In this document: one piece after another, positions 1-8,885 of the stretch
Layout: the number at the start of each line of letters is the position of its first letter
How positions within the stretch are numbered: the stretch's first letter is position 1
Origin: Paraburkholderia hiiakae
GTDB taxonomy: Bacteria; Pseudomonadota; Gammaproteobacteria; Burkholderiales; Burkholderiaceae
Assembly (NCBI RefSeq): GCF_904848665.1
Contig: NZ_CAJHCQ010000008.1
Span: 186,001 to 250,000, forward strand
Reading direction: 5' to 3'
DNA length: 64,000 bases
The notes under the pieces: generated by a model
What the model saw: the letters and a program-made list of their open reading frames with translations, nothing else
Told to the model about the DNA's origin: nothing
The model's database searches: none
Translations under genes and position numbers: made by a program

Positions 1-75
1 GAGGTTGCCTCGCGCCTCGAAACGCTCGAAGCCGAATGGCTCGATGCGCACGAGGAACTCGAGCAGATCGGCTAG
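1..75 (+). CDS. C-terminal end of a probable ABC-F family ATPase (partial)
   Basis: Only the last 24 codons are inside the window, and they end at a TAG at 73-75. The peptide is rich in Glu and Leu with a heptad-like pattern, ending in AHEELEQIG. This resembles the C-terminal coiled-coil of ABC-F ATPases, which act on ribosomes and carry no membrane domain. No ATP-binding motif can be seen, so the assignment rests on the coiled-coil tail alone. Other coiled-coil proteins remain possible. Confidence 0.45.
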   Translation, partial: EVASRLETLEAEWLDAHEELEQIG

Positions 76-167
76 CGCAGCTTATAGTGGCCGCTGCGGT
101 GGCCACTGCGTCACCATCGCGGCGCTAGCCGCGCTTTTCGCCAAGAATATTCGCCAGGGAGCCACGA

Positions 168-1406
168 GTGTCGTCACCCGCCGCATTGCAGGGCCTTCGC
201 GTACTGGATCTGACCCGCCTCCTGCCCGGGCCCGTAGCCACCTTGCGGCTCGCGGAAATGGGCGCCGATGTCCTGAAGATCGAACCGCCCGGCGCGGGCG
301 ACGCGGCGCGCGTGATGATGCAAAGCGCAGTGGACGAAGTGGCCGCGCGCCCCGGTGCGTTCTATCGCCTCGTCAACCGCGGCAAGCGCGAAACCCGCGT
401 CGATTTGAAGACTGAGAGCGGCCGATCGGTGTTGTTCGCGCTCGCGCGTGACGCCGACGTGCTGGTCGAAAGTTTCCGGCCCGGGGTGATGGACCGCCTC
501 GGCGTAGGCTACGAGACATTGCGCAAGGTCAATCCGAAACTCGTCTACTGCGCGATCACGGGCTACGGCTCGACCGGCCCGTTCGCCGGCCATCCGGGCC
601 ATGACATCAACTATGTCGCCTATTCGGGAGTACTAGACCAACTGGCCTCGCGCGACGGCACGCCGGTGCTGCCCAATTTTCAGATCGCCGACCTGCTCGG
701 CGGCGCGCTCAGCGCGGTCACACAGATTCTCGCGGCGCTCTGGCATGTGGCACGTGGCGGCGAGGGCCGTTTCGTCGACGTTTCGATGGCGCACGCGAGC
801 TACGCGCACAACGTGATCGCCCAGGTCGCGCTAGCCAACGACGACGCCGCGGCGCTGCAGCCAGGCGGCGGCCTGCTCAACGGCGGTGTGCCCTGCTACA
901 ACCTCTATCGCACTCAGGACGGGCGGTGGCTCGCGGTCGGCGCGCTCGAATTGAAGTTCTGGCAGACGCTATGCCAGGCCATTGGCCGCGACGACTGGGC
1001 CGAGCGGCACTGGAGTCTTGGCCAGGCAATTGGTGGCGCGGATGCCGCCGCGCTCACGCGCGAACTGGCGGCCATCATCGAGTCGGAGTCGTTGCAGACC
1101 TGGATCGACCGTCTGGAGGCAATCGACACCTGTGTTTCGCCAGTCCTCACGCCAGGCGAGGCTTCGCGCCATCCCCTCTTCAATGCCGAAGTGCTGCAAG
1201 CCATGATGGACGAAATGTCCGCCCGGCAGACGCAGCAGGCCGCGCCCGGTATGCAGGCTGCGCCTTTTCAGCCAGGCGGTGAGCCGCAAGGCGCGCATTC
1301 CTTCCAATCCGCCCGGCCGGTCCAACCCACCCAACCCGGCCAGGGTGCCGACACCTCGGGCGCGCCTGGCGGGAAAAAGCCCTTCACCTACGGTCCTTGG
1401 GGCTAG
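168..1406 (+). CDS. CaiB/BaiF family CoA-transferase
   Basis: This 412-residue protein is a family III CoA-transferase, which moves CoA between carboxylic acids, or a related alpha-methylacyl-CoA racemase. The N-terminus (GLRVLDLTRLLPGPVATLRL) is typical. The segment ITGYGSTGPFAGHPGHDINY carries Asp146, the expected catalytic nucleophile of the family. It starts at a GTG with AGGGAG six bases upstream. The last 70 or so residues are unusual: where the family normally has a folded C-terminus, this protein has a tail rich in Gln, Pro and Gly. The substrate cannot be told from sequence. It stands alone and converges on the next small gene across a shared terminator. Confidence 0.85.
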   Translation: MSSPAALQGLRVLDLTRLLPGPVATLRLAEMGADVLKIEPPGAGDAARVMMQSAVDEVAARPGAFYRLVNRGKRETRVDLKTESGRSVLFALARDADVLVESFRPGVMDRLGVGYETLRKVNPKLVYCAITGYGSTGPFAGHPGHDINYVAYSGVLDQLASRDGTPVLPNFQIADLLGGALSAVTQILAALWHVARGGEGRFVDVSMAHASYAHNVIAQVALANDDAAALQPGGGLLNGGVPCYNLYRTQDGRWLAVGALELKFWQTLCQAIGRDDWAERHWSLGQAIGGADAAALTRELAAIIESESLQTWIDRLEAIDTCVSPVLTPGEASRHPLFNAEVLQAMMDEMSARQTQQAAPGMQAAPFQPGGEPQGAHSFQSARPVQPTQPGQGADTSGAPGGKKPFTYGPWG

Positions 1407-1446
1407 CCCCCCGCGGCGCACGCCACACCATGCGTGAGCACAATGC

Positions 1447-1476
1447 AAAATGGGCGCCTCGCAGCGCCCATTTTTT
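1447..1476. terminator. Bidirectional intrinsic terminator
   Basis: The arms TGGGCGC (1451-1457) and GCGCCCA (1464-1470) pair around a six-base loop. The stem is flanked by AAAA on the left and TTTTTT on the right. It can therefore end transcription of the CoA-transferase on the plus strand and of the small convergent gene on the minus strand. Confidence 0.85.
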
Positions 1477-1479
1477 CGT

Positions 1480-1743
1480 TTAGCGTCGTGGCAGCGTTTG
1501 CCGCGGCAACCGCTCGTCGTCGTACATCACGTACTTGCGGCCTTCCACGTGATGCGCAATGGTGCTGCGCACCTCGGCCGCCGTCACGTCTTCCGCCACG
1601 ACGCGGCGCGAAATGCGCCCGTCGCCATCGATCCACTCGACGATGCGGCACGTGCTGCCCCAGGGTTGCATGAGCGGCTCGGAAACCCGGCAGCCGCGCA
1701 CGACGATCGAACGACCGTCGAAGGACGTATCAGTCTGTTTCAA
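1480..1743 (-). CDS. Small conserved hypothetical protein (possibly DUF2866)
   Basis: The product is about 87 residues and its function is unknown. It contains a compact, mixed core (RSIVVRGCRVSEPLMQPWGS, then CRIVEWIDGDGRISRRVVAE) and ends in a basic tail. It resembles what I recall of DUF2866, a family found mainly in Burkholderia; that memory is unverified. The chosen start is a TTG at 1743 because AAGGA lies seven bases upstream. A longer frame could begin with TTG at 1785 or GTG at 1767, but neither has a good ribosome binding site. No membrane segment or signal peptide is visible. Confidence 0.6.
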   Translation of the reverse strand: MKQTDTSFDGRSIVVRGCRVSEPLMQPWGSTCRIVEWIDGDGRISRRVVAEDVTAAEVRSTIAHHVEGRKYVMYDDERLPRQTLPRR

Positions 1744-1883
1744 GTCGCTATCCTTTCCGTTCGACACGGTTGAACATCGCGCCAAGGATAGGGAAAACGA
1801 CGTGCGAAATGGTTACAGTCGAAACCAGGGTTGTTACTAATCATTACGCGACAGTACAAGCCCTCGGCGCCCGCGCGGCATGG

Positions 1884-3260
1884 TTATTCCAGTTCGCGTA
1901 CCCGATCGATCGCTTCCTCGAGACGCTCCACGGCAATCACCTGTAAACCTTCGATCGGTTGTTTCGGCGCATTGGCGCGGGGAATCAGGGCGCATGAAAA
2001 ACCGAGCTTCGCGGCTTCCTTCAGGCGATCCTGGCCGCGCGGCGAGGGCCGGATCTCGCCCGCGAGACCGACTTCGCCAAAAACGATCAGACCCTTGGGC
2101 AACGCCTTGTTACGCATCGAAGAGTGAATGGCGAGCAGCACGGCGAGATCCGCGGCCGGCTCCGTGATTTTCACCCCGCCCACGGCATTGAGAAAAACGT
2201 CCTGGTCAAAGCACGCGATGCCGGCATGGCGATGTAGCACCGCCAGCAGCATCGCAAGCCGGTTTTGTTCGAGGCCGACGGCGAGGCGCCGCGGATTCGG
2301 CACGTGCGCCGTGTCGACGAGCGCCTGCACCTCGACGAGCAGTGGCCGAGAGCCTTCCTGGGTCACGAGCACGCAGGAACCCGGCACGCTCTGCTCGTGC
2401 TGCGAGAGAAAGAGCGCCGAGGGATTCGCCACGCCGCGCAGGCCTTTCTCGGTCATCGCGAACACGCCCAGTTCGTTGACCGCACCGAAGCGGTTCTTGA
2501 ACGCGCGCACGAGACGGAACGACGAATGCGTGTCGCCTTCGAAATACAGGACGGTGTCGACGATATGCTCAAGCACCCGCGGCCCCGCGAGGTTGCCCTC
2601 CTTCGTCACGTGACCGACCATGATGATCGCCGTGCCCGACTGCTTCGCGATACGTGTGAGCTGCGCCGCGCACTCTCGCACCTGCGCGACAGAGCCCGGC
2701 GCGGAAGTCAGCGCCTCGGAGTAGATCGTCTGGATCGAGTCGATGACCGCGACGTCGGGCTTTTCAGCCTCGATCGTCGCCTGGATCTTTTCGAGCTGGA
2801 TCTCGGCGAGCAGTTGCAGCTCGCTCGCCATGGAGCCGGGATCGAGCAGCGCCAATCGTTGCGCGCGCAACGCAATCTGCGCAGCCGATTCTTCGCCGCT
2901 TATGTATAGCGCGCGACGCTCCGCCGCGATCTGCGCAAGCGACTGCAGCAACAGCGTCGACTTGCCGATGCCCGGATCGCCGCCGATCAGCACCACGCCG
3001 CCCGCTACGAGTCCGCCGCCCAGCACGCGGTCGAACTCGCCCACGCCGGTCGTGAAGCGCGGTACGTCGGACGCCTCGATATCGGCGAGACGCCGCACCG
3101 GCGCGCTCTTCGCGAGCGACTGGAAGCGGTGACTGCTCGCCGATTCGGCAACGCCTTCCACCAGCGTGTTCCACGCGCCGCACGCGGGGCACTGGCCTTG
3201 CCACTTGGGCGCCTGGCCGCCGCATTCGGTACACGTATACAGTGTCTTGACCTTCGCCAT
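1884..3260 (-). CDS. radA: DNA repair protein RadA
   Basis: RadA (458 residues here, the normal family length) is a RecA-like ATPase that helps process recombination intermediates through DnaB-like branch migration. The N-terminus has the four-cysteine zinc finger (Cys10, 13, 24, 27). It is followed by the Walker A motif GGDPGIGKST near residue 95, the RadA signature KNRFG, and a C-terminal Lon-protease-like domain. ATG at 3260 is preferred because the zinc finger then begins at the usual distance. An in-frame ATG at 3272 lies just after the alr stop, so the two genes are probably co-transcribed in the order alr-radA. Confidence 0.95.
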   Translation of the reverse strand: MAKVKTLYTCTECGGQAPKWQGQCPACGAWNTLVEGVAESASSHRFQSLAKSAPVRRLADIEASDVPRFTTGVGEFDRVLGGGLVAGGVVLIGGDPGIGKSTLLLQSLAQIAAERRALYISGEESAAQIALRAQRLALLDPGSMASELQLLAEIQLEKIQATIEAEKPDVAVIDSIQTIYSEALTSAPGSVAQVRECAAQLTRIAKQSGTAIIMVGHVTKEGNLAGPRVLEHIVDTVLYFEGDTHSSFRLVRAFKNRFGAVNELGVFAMTEKGLRGVANPSALFLSQHEQSVPGSCVLVTQEGSRPLLVEVQALVDTAHVPNPRRLAVGLEQNRLAMLLAVLHRHAGIACFDQDVFLNAVGGVKITEPAADLAVLLAIHSSMRNKALPKGLIVFGEVGLAGEIRPSPRGQDRLKEAAKLGFSCALIPRANAPKQPIEGLQVIAVERLEEAIDRVRELE

Positions 3261-3276
3261 GCTCTTTGCCATGGCG

Positions 3277-4347
3277 TTATTCGGCCCGCACCGGCACGCG
3301 CGGCGCAACGGCGCACATCAGCTCGTAGCCGATCGTGCCACAGGCTTTCGCGACGTCGTCGATCGGCAGGTTGTTGCCCCACAGTTCCACGCGCGCGCCC
3401 ACGCCCGCGCTGTGCACAGGCGTGAGATCGACAGTGAGCATGTCCATGGAGACGCGGCCCACGACATGCGTGAGCACGCCGTCGACGATCACGGGCGTGC
3501 CTTCGGGCGCGACGCGCGGATAGCCGTCTGCATAACCGCACGCCACCACGCCGATGCGCATGGGCTTGCGCGCCGTGAAGATCGAGCCGTAGCCGACGGT
3601 CTGCCCTTCGGCGACGTGCTGCGTGGCGATGAGTTCGGACGCGAGCGTCATGGCCGGCTGCAGGCCCACACCTTCGAGCGCCGAGGAGAAGCCCGAAGGC
3701 GAAGCGCCATAGAGAATGATGCCGGGGCGCACCCAGTCGAAGTGCGTCGAAGGATGCCAGAGCGTGGCGGCCGAATTGGCGAGGCTGCGCGTACCCGCAA
3801 TGCCTTGCGCGCCACGCTCGAACGTTGCCATCTGCTCGCTCACGCCGCGCGGCGTATCGGCGTCCGCGAAATGCGTCATCAGCGTGATCTGGCCGATGCC
3901 GGCACAGGCACGCGCGCGCTCCCACGCGGCACGGTATTTCTCGGGCGTATAGCCGAGCCGGTTCATGCCGCTATTCATCTTGAGCTGAACGTTGACCGGC
4001 TTCGAGAGACGCGCCATTTCGAGCATGCGCATCTGCTCGTCGCTGTGCACGACGGTCGTGAGGCTGTAGCGGTCGATCACGTCGATGTCGGTGGGCCGGA
4101 AAAAACCTTCGAGTAGCAGAATCGGACCCGCCCAGCCGAGCTCGCGCAGCTTGACGGCCTCCTCGAGATCGAGCAGGCCGAAACCGTCTGTTGCGCGCAG
4201 GCCGGGAAACGCGCGCGCAAGTCCATGCCCGTAGGCGTTGGCCTTCACCACGGCCCAGATTTTTGACTTTGGCGCGTACTTGCGGACGACGGCGAGGTTA
4301 TTGGCGAGAGCGGCGGTGTGGATCGTTGCTGAGAGGGGGCGCGGCAT
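3277..4347 (-). CDS. alr: Alanine racemase
   Basis: This PLP-dependent enzyme interconverts L- and D-alanine, supplying D-Ala for peptidoglycan. The 356 residues match family length. The PLP lysine lies in AVVKANAYGHG near the N-terminus, and the C-terminal beta domain carries VGRVSMDMLTVDLT, typical of the second active-site half. ATG at 4347 gives the normal N-terminus (MPRPLSATIH); a TTG five codons upstream is possible but less likely. The radA start lies a few bases beyond its stop, so they form an operon. The region upstream is shared with the divergent lplT and contains a perfect hairpin. Confidence 0.95.
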   Translation of the reverse strand: MPRPLSATIHTAALANNLAVVRKYAPKSKIWAVVKANAYGHGLARAFPGLRATDGFGLLDLEEAVKLRELGWAGPILLLEGFFRPTDIDVIDRYSLTTVVHSDEQMRMLEMARLSKPVNVQLKMNSGMNRLGYTPEKYRAAWERARACAGIGQITLMTHFADADTPRGVSEQMATFERGAQGIAGTRSLANSAATLWHPSTHFDWVRPGIILYGASPSGFSSALEGVGLQPAMTLASELIATQHVAEGQTVGYGSIFTARKPMRIGVVACGYADGYPRVAPEGTPVIVDGVLTHVVGRVSMDMLTVDLTPVHSAGVGARVELWGNNLPIDDVAKACGTIGYELMCAVAPRVPVRAE

Positions 4348-4398
4348 GAGATTTTTTCGCAAAGACGCTTTCGAATCAGGAGCTTACAGGGTGTTTTC

Positions 4399-4428
4399 AG
4401 CGCCCAGCAGGCCCGCCTGATGGGCGCT
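4399..4428. repeat. Near-perfect inverted repeat in the alr-lplT intergenic region
   Basis: The outer arms AGCGCCCA (4399-4406) and TGGGCGCT (4421-4428) enclose inner arms CAGG and CCTG around the loop CCCG, with one G.A mismatch. No T-run follows on either strand, so it is not a standard terminator. It lies 52 bases upstream of the alr start and may be an operator or a leader hairpin for one of the divergent genes. Confidence 0.6.
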
Positions 4429-4565
4429 CAAGGATTGTGCTAGTCCGAATGCATCTATTTTCATGATATAAAGCCCTGCGCACAACCCATTTCGAACGTA
4501 ATAAGCCCGGATGCCTCCCACCCGTCCGGGGCGGACGGACCGCAGCGAGGAAAGCATCGCATCAG

Positions 4566-5876
4566 ATGAAAAAAGGCTTTTACACCATCATGGCCGCGCA
4601 GTTTTTTTCGTCGTTGGCCGACAATGCGCTCCTGATCGCTGCGATTGCACTGCTGAAAGATCTCCACGCTCCGAACTGGATGACGCCGCTGCTCAAGCTG
4701 TTCTTCGTCCTCTCCTACGTCGTTCTTGCCGCCTTCGTCGGCGCCTTTGCAGATTCCCGCCCCAAGGGCCGCGTGATGTTCATCACGAACACGATCAAGG
4801 TCGTGGGCTGCGCCATGATGCTGGCAGGCACCCACCCCTTGTTCGCCTATGGCGTAGTGGGTTTCGGCGCGGCGGCTTATTCGCCCGCCAAATACGGCAT
4901 TCTGACCGAGCTGTTGCCGCCTGAGCGCCTCGTCGCCGCCAATGGCTGGATCGAAGGCACGACAGTCGGCTCGATCATTCTCGGCACCGTGCTCGGCGGC
5001 GCGTTGATCAGCCCCCACATCGCCTCGCATGTGCTGCGCCATACGCCCGCCGCGATCAGCACGCCCGCCGAGGCCGCGATGGTCGTCATCATGGTGATTT
5101 ACGTGATCGCCGCCCTCTTCAATCTGCGCATCCCAGACACCGGCGCGCGCTACCCGCGCCAGCAGCACGGTGTCATCCGCCTCATCAGCGATTTCGCCGA
5201 CTGCTTCAACACGCTATGGGGGGACAAGCTCGGCCAGATCTCGCTCGCGGTCACGACGCTCTTCTGGGGCGCAGGCGCGACGCTGCAATTCATCGTGCTC
5301 AAATGGGCTGAAGTCTCGCTCGGCATGTCGCTCTCGGAAGGCGCGGTGCTCCAGGCCGTGGTGGCCGTGGGCGTGGCGGCCGGCGCCATGATCGCAGCCG
5401 CGCGCGTGCCGCTCAAGAAGTCGCTCTCGGTGCTGCCGGTCGGCATCATCATGGGTCTTGCCGTCATGCTCATGGCGTTCTACACGCGCCATCTCTTTCC
5501 GCCGCATTGGGGCCTGCATATCGGCCATTTCCGCGTTCCCGGCTACCTGATTTTTGCGTACATCTTCCTCATGGTCGTGGGCGGCCTCTCGGGCTTCTTC
5601 GTCGTGCCGATGAACGCGCTGCTCCAGCATCGCGGCCACGTGCTGCTCTCTGCCGGCCACTCCATCGCCGTGCAGAACTTCAACGAGAATCTTTCGGTGC
5701 TCGTGATGCTGTGCCTGTATGCCGTGCTCGTCTGGCTCGACGTGCCGGTGACCATCGTGATCGTGCTGTTCGGCACGTTCGTCTGCCTGATGATGTGGCT
5801 CGTGATGCGCCGCCACCAGGCGAATCAGCGCTCGTTCGACTCAGTCGCCCTGATCGGCGAAAATCACAGGCATTGA
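4566..5876 (+). CDS. lplT: LplT-type lysophospholipid transporter, copy 1 (MFS)
   Basis: This 436-residue MFS protein with about 12 hydrophobic segments matches LplT, which flips lysophospholipids to the inner leaflet for re-acylation. The N-terminus MKKGFYTIMAAQFFSSLADN and the internal AAYSPAKYGILTELL are family hallmarks. In enterobacteria lplT sits beside the acyltransferase gene aas; no aas is present here. A clear paralog lies at 47382-48680. thiD follows 105 bases downstream. The substrate is inferred from family and was not tested against other MFS carriers. Confidence 0.85.
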   Translation: MKKGFYTIMAAQFFSSLADNALLIAAIALLKDLHAPNWMTPLLKLFFVLSYVVLAAFVGAFADSRPKGRVMFITNTIKVVGCAMMLAGTHPLFAYGVVGFGAAAYSPAKYGILTELLPPERLVAANGWIEGTTVGSIILGTVLGGALISPHIASHVLRHTPAAISTPAEAAMVVIMVIYVIAALFNLRIPDTGARYPRQQHGVIRLISDFADCFNTLWGDKLGQISLAVTTLFWGAGATLQFIVLKWAEVSLGMSLSEGAVLQAVVAVGVAAGAMIAAARVPLKKSLSVLPVGIIMGLAVMLMAFYTRHLFPPHWGLHIGHFRVPGYLIFAYIFLMVVGGLSGFFVVPMNALLQHRGHVLLSAGHSIAVQNFNENLSVLVMLCLYAVLVWLDVPVTIVIVLFGTFVCLMMWLVMRRHQANQRSFDSVALIGENHRH

Positions 5877-5981
5877 TGGGCGTGCGTGATCTGGTGTAAT
5901 CCGGCCACCGCGTCCGCCGAACCGAATTTTCCCTGCACACGCGCGGCGACACGCCGCGCGCGACGCGCATCTGATGCTGCC

Positions 5982-6788
5982 ATGACTTCACCGATTTTCA
6001 ACGTTCTCACGATCGCCGGCTCCGACTCGGGCGGCGGTGCGGGCATTCAGGCCGACCTCAAGACGTTCTCCGCGCTCGGCGCGTACGGCGCGAGCGTCAT
6101 TACGGCGCTCACCGCACAGAACACACGCGGCGTCACCGCGATCCACGCGCCCGACGCGGGTTTCGTCACCGCGCAGCTCGATGCCGTGTTCGACGACATC
6201 CGCATCGACGCCGTGAAGATCGGCATGCTCGCCAACGCCGAAATCGTGCGCGCCGTCGCCGATGCGCTGCGACGGCACAAGCCGACGCGCGTCGTGCTCG
6301 ACACCGTGATGATCTCGAAGAGCAATCACGCGCTGCTCGCGCGCGAAGCGGTGGCCGCGCTGCGCGAGGAGCTTCTGCCTCTCGCGGGCGTCGTCACGCC
6401 GAATCTGCCGGAAGCCGCGGCGCTGCTCGGTGTGGCGCCTGCTGTCGACGAAGCCGCGATGGTCGAGCAAGGCGAAGCGCTGCGCGCACTCGGTGCGCAG
6501 GCGGTGCTGATGAAAGGCGGCCATCTGGGCAGCGATGACAGCCCCGACTGGCTCATCGAGGCCGGTGGCACGCTGCGCCTGGGCGGCCCGCGCGTGCCGG
6601 TGACGAATACGCATGGCACCGGCTGCACACTCTCTTCCGCGATTGCCGCACTGTGGCCGCAGCACGGCGCGCTCGCACCGGCCGTTGGCGAAGCCAAGCA
6701 GTATCTAACGGCGGCGCTGGAGGCCAGTGCGCGGCTCGACGTCGGTCATGGCGTCGGGCCGGTGCATCACTTCTGGCGCTGGTGGTAA
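5982..6788 (+). CDS. thiD: Hydroxymethylpyrimidine / phosphomethylpyrimidine kinase
   Basis: ThiD phosphorylates HMP and then HMP-P to give the pyrimidine half of thiamine. The 268-residue protein has the ribokinase-like fold: an N-terminal substrate loop AGSDSGGGAGIQADLKTF (from residue 12), the middle segment DTVMISKSN (about 107-115), and the C-terminal anion-hole motif GTGC at 212-215. ATG at 5982 places the first strand at the usual position. No TPP riboswitch is recognisable upstream. It faces the convergent DUF1853 gene with about 30 bases between stops. Confidence 0.93.
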   Translation: MTSPIFNVLTIAGSDSGGGAGIQADLKTFSALGAYGASVITALTAQNTRGVTAIHAPDAGFVTAQLDAVFDDIRIDAVKIGMLANAEIVRAVADALRRHKPTRVVLDTVMISKSNHALLAREAVAALREELLPLAGVVTPNLPEAAALLGVAPAVDEAAMVEQGEALRALGAQAVLMKGGHLGSDDSPDWLIEAGGTLRLGGPRVPVTNTHGTGCTLSSAIAALWPQHGALAPAVGEAKQYLTAALEASARLDVGHGVGPVHHFWRWW

Positions 6789-6819
6789 GCGTACCTTCGC
6801 GCGCTGGTTGACATGCAAC

Positions 6820-7905
6820 TCATTGACGTGAAAATGCCGCGGCGCGCGCGGGCCAGTCGTCGGGAACGATGAAGCCGCGCGACATTTCACGGTAGCCGCC
6901 TGCGCTGTCGGCAGTGAATGCCGCGACCAGGACAGGGTCATCTGGTCGGGCTAGCGCGATGACCAACTCGTTGGGCTCAACGGGCGGCGCGACGGCTGTG
7001 CCTGCGTTTGCTTGCGCGGCGCCCGGTGCGGCCGCCAGCCTGCGTGGCGCGAGCCACGCGAGCCTCGGCAACACGCTCCAGCCATCGGCCGCCTGTTGCT
7101 GCGCGAACGTCGGCCACTCCGAACGCGTCACCCACCAGCCGCGCCCATGATCTGCGGCTAGCTCGGGGGCGTCCTCCACCCGCGACGGCGCCGCCTCTCC
7201 CGCCCGGTAGAAAAGCCAGCCCTTCACGAACATTTGCGCGAGCCACTGCCCTTCGTAACCGAGCGAGGCGAATTCTTCGCGTGCGCTCAAACGCAGTTGA
7301 CGGTCGCGCAGATGTGTCAGCTTCAGATCGAAGCGATCGCGCAAGTTCGGCCCGACGAATTCGGCAAGCGAGGCGCGTGACTCATCGCCAGGTCCTGCGT
7401 GCAGATAGCACTTCACCGCGAGTTCCCAATGCAGGCGCTCTCCGGCGCGCGTCTGCACAAGAAAATCGCACTCGCCGAGGGTGAGCCCAGCACGCCGCAA
7501 CGGCACATTCTGCGCGATGAGTTGGGCCGCAGGTCCATTCGCGAGAAACCATCCCAGCAGATTTTCGGCATAGCGCCCAAGGCGATGCGTCGGCGCGGCC
7601 ATGAGCGCTTCGTGCAGCCTCGCCGGATCGCGATCGAGTTGCGCGAGCCAGTCGCGCGCGGCGCGAGCTTCCTGCGCATTGGCGCACCATTGCGCGAGCG
7701 GTGCGAGTGGTGGTTGCGCACGCAACAGATCGGCGCTGAAGAGCAGCCACGCGAGATCGCGCACGGCCGGATCGGCAACGCGATCGATTACGTCGTGGTC
7801 CGCGCAAGTGCCGGGCACGCTCTCCGACGCGGCATCATCTCGCGGCCCGCCGTCGCCCGGGGCACCACTCGCACCGGATACGTCCGCGGGCCGCGCGGCG
7901 TTCAT
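6820..7905 (-). CDS. DUF1853 family protein of unknown function
   Basis: The 361-residue protein matches my recollection of DUF1853. A disordered N-terminus (about 1-40) is followed by a helical part and then the conserved region LGRYAENLLGWFLANG with Glu114, GECDFL with Glu145 and Asp147, and HWELAVKCYL with Glu161 and Lys165. That order of acidic residues and a lysine recalls PD-(D/E)XK nucleases, but the Glu-Lys spacing is not the canonical ExK, so nuclease activity is only a guess. The ATG overlaps the TGA of the uracil-DNA glycosylase gene (ATGA), so translation is probably coupled. It is the last gene of the tsaB-rimI-udg run. Confidence 0.75.
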   Translation of the reverse strand: MNAARPADVSGASGAPGDGGPRDDAASESVPGTCADHDVIDRVADPAVRDLAWLLFSADLLRAQPPLAPLAQWCANAQEARAARDWLAQLDRDPARLHEALMAAPTHRLGRYAENLLGWFLANGPAAQLIAQNVPLRRAGLTLGECDFLVQTRAGERLHWELAVKCYLHAGPGDESRASLAEFVGPNLRDRFDLKLTHLRDRQLRLSAREEFASLGYEGQWLAQMFVKGWLFYRAGEAAPSRVEDAPELAADHGRGWWVTRSEWPTFAQQQAADGWSVLPRLAWLAPRRLAAAPGAAQANAGTAVAPPVEPNELVIALARPDDPVLVAAFTADSAGGYREMSRGFIVPDDWPARAAAFSRQ

Positions 7906-8885
7906 CGCTCGCCGCCGGACGCCGCGCGCCAGGTGTCGCGTGCGAGGCAGAGGTCGGCCCATGCCTTCCCCTTGTCATGCAGGCTGCGCAGCAGATACGC
8001 GGGGTGATAGGTGACGATGACGGGCACGCCCTCGTACTCGTGGACACGTCCGCGTAGCGACGCGATGCTGCCGTCGGTCTTGAGCAGGCTCTGCGCCGCG
8101 AAACGCCCGAGCGCGACAATGATCTTCGGCTTCACCAGCGCCACCTGACGCTGCAGATACGGCTCGCAGCGCGCGACCTCGTCGGGCTCCGGATTGCGGT
8201 TGCCAGGCGGGCGGCACTTGATCACGTTCGCGATATAGACGTTCTCACCGCGCGCGAGCGAGAGCGCGCGCAGCATGTTGTCGAGCAGCTTGCCCGCCTG
8301 GCCGACGAAGGGCTCGCCCTGACGGTCCTCGTTCTCGCCGGGTGCCTCGCCGATCAGCATCCAGTCGGCCTCGCGATCGCCCACGCCGAACACGGTGTTG
8401 GTGCGTTTCTCGCACAGACCGCAGCGCGTGCACGAGGCGACGCGTTCGGCGAGCGCGTCCCAATCGAGCGTCGCGACGTCGCTGCGGGGTGCGCCGCTCG
8501 TCGACGCCGGCTCGGCGTCGTGTGGCAGAACCGGCTGGGCCACCGAGTCGAACCACGCGAAATCGTCATCGGTAAGCGGCGGCGGTTCGTCGGCTAGATG
8601 CGGCGCGGGCTTCGAGGGCGCTGCGGCGCGCGCAACGGGTTGCGGTGGCCGCTGGGGCTGCGATAGCTCCGGGGCGGCCGGTTGTGCTTCGGCAGGCTGC
8701 GGCGCGGCGACGGGACGCGCCGCTTCCACCACCGGCGTAACGGCTTCCGCGCGCGTCACTGCGGGCGACGGCGCAACGGCCTCATCGTCACGAGACGCTT
8801 CGAGCGGTGCACCACCCCGCGTTCCTTTGCGCACCCAGCGCGGCGCGAGCCCAAGCTCCTCCAGCGCGATCTCATCGAGCGGCAT
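7902..8885 (-). CDS. Family 4 uracil-DNA glycosylase with Ala/Pro-rich N-terminal region
   Basis: The enzyme should remove uracil from DNA using a 4Fe-4S-stabilised fold. The catalytic domain starts near residue 150. Cys152, Cys155, Cys224 and Cys240 fit the cluster pattern. Motif A is GEAPGENED (179-187) and motif B contains HPAYLLR. A short N-terminal piece (MPLDEIALEELGLAPRW) is joined to the domain by about 110 residues of Ala/Pro-rich linker. The start at 8885 has GGGGAGGG just upstream and overlaps the rimI 3' end by 14 bases. It is followed by DUF1853 with an ATGA overlap. Confidence 0.88.
   Translation of the reverse strand: MPLDEIALEELGLAPRWVRKGTRGGAPLEASRDDEAVAPSPAVTRAEAVTPVVEAARPVAAPQPAEAQPAAPELSQPQRPPQPVARAAAPSKPAPHLADEPPPLTDDDFAWFDSVAQPVLPHDAEPASTSGAPRSDVATLDWDALAERVASCTRCGLCEKRTNTVFGVGDREADWMLIGEAPGENEDRQGEPFVGQAGKLLDNMLRALSLARGENVYIANVIKCRPPGNRNPEPDEVARCEPYLQRQVALVKPKIIVALGRFAAQSLLKTDGSIASLRGRVHEYEGVPVIVTYHPAYLLRSLHDKGKAWADLCLARDTWRAASGGER

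Noticed and set aside
5877..5981. Possible TPP riboswitch before thiD
   Set aside because: The 105-base gap lacks the conserved thi-box core and has no room for the full structure.
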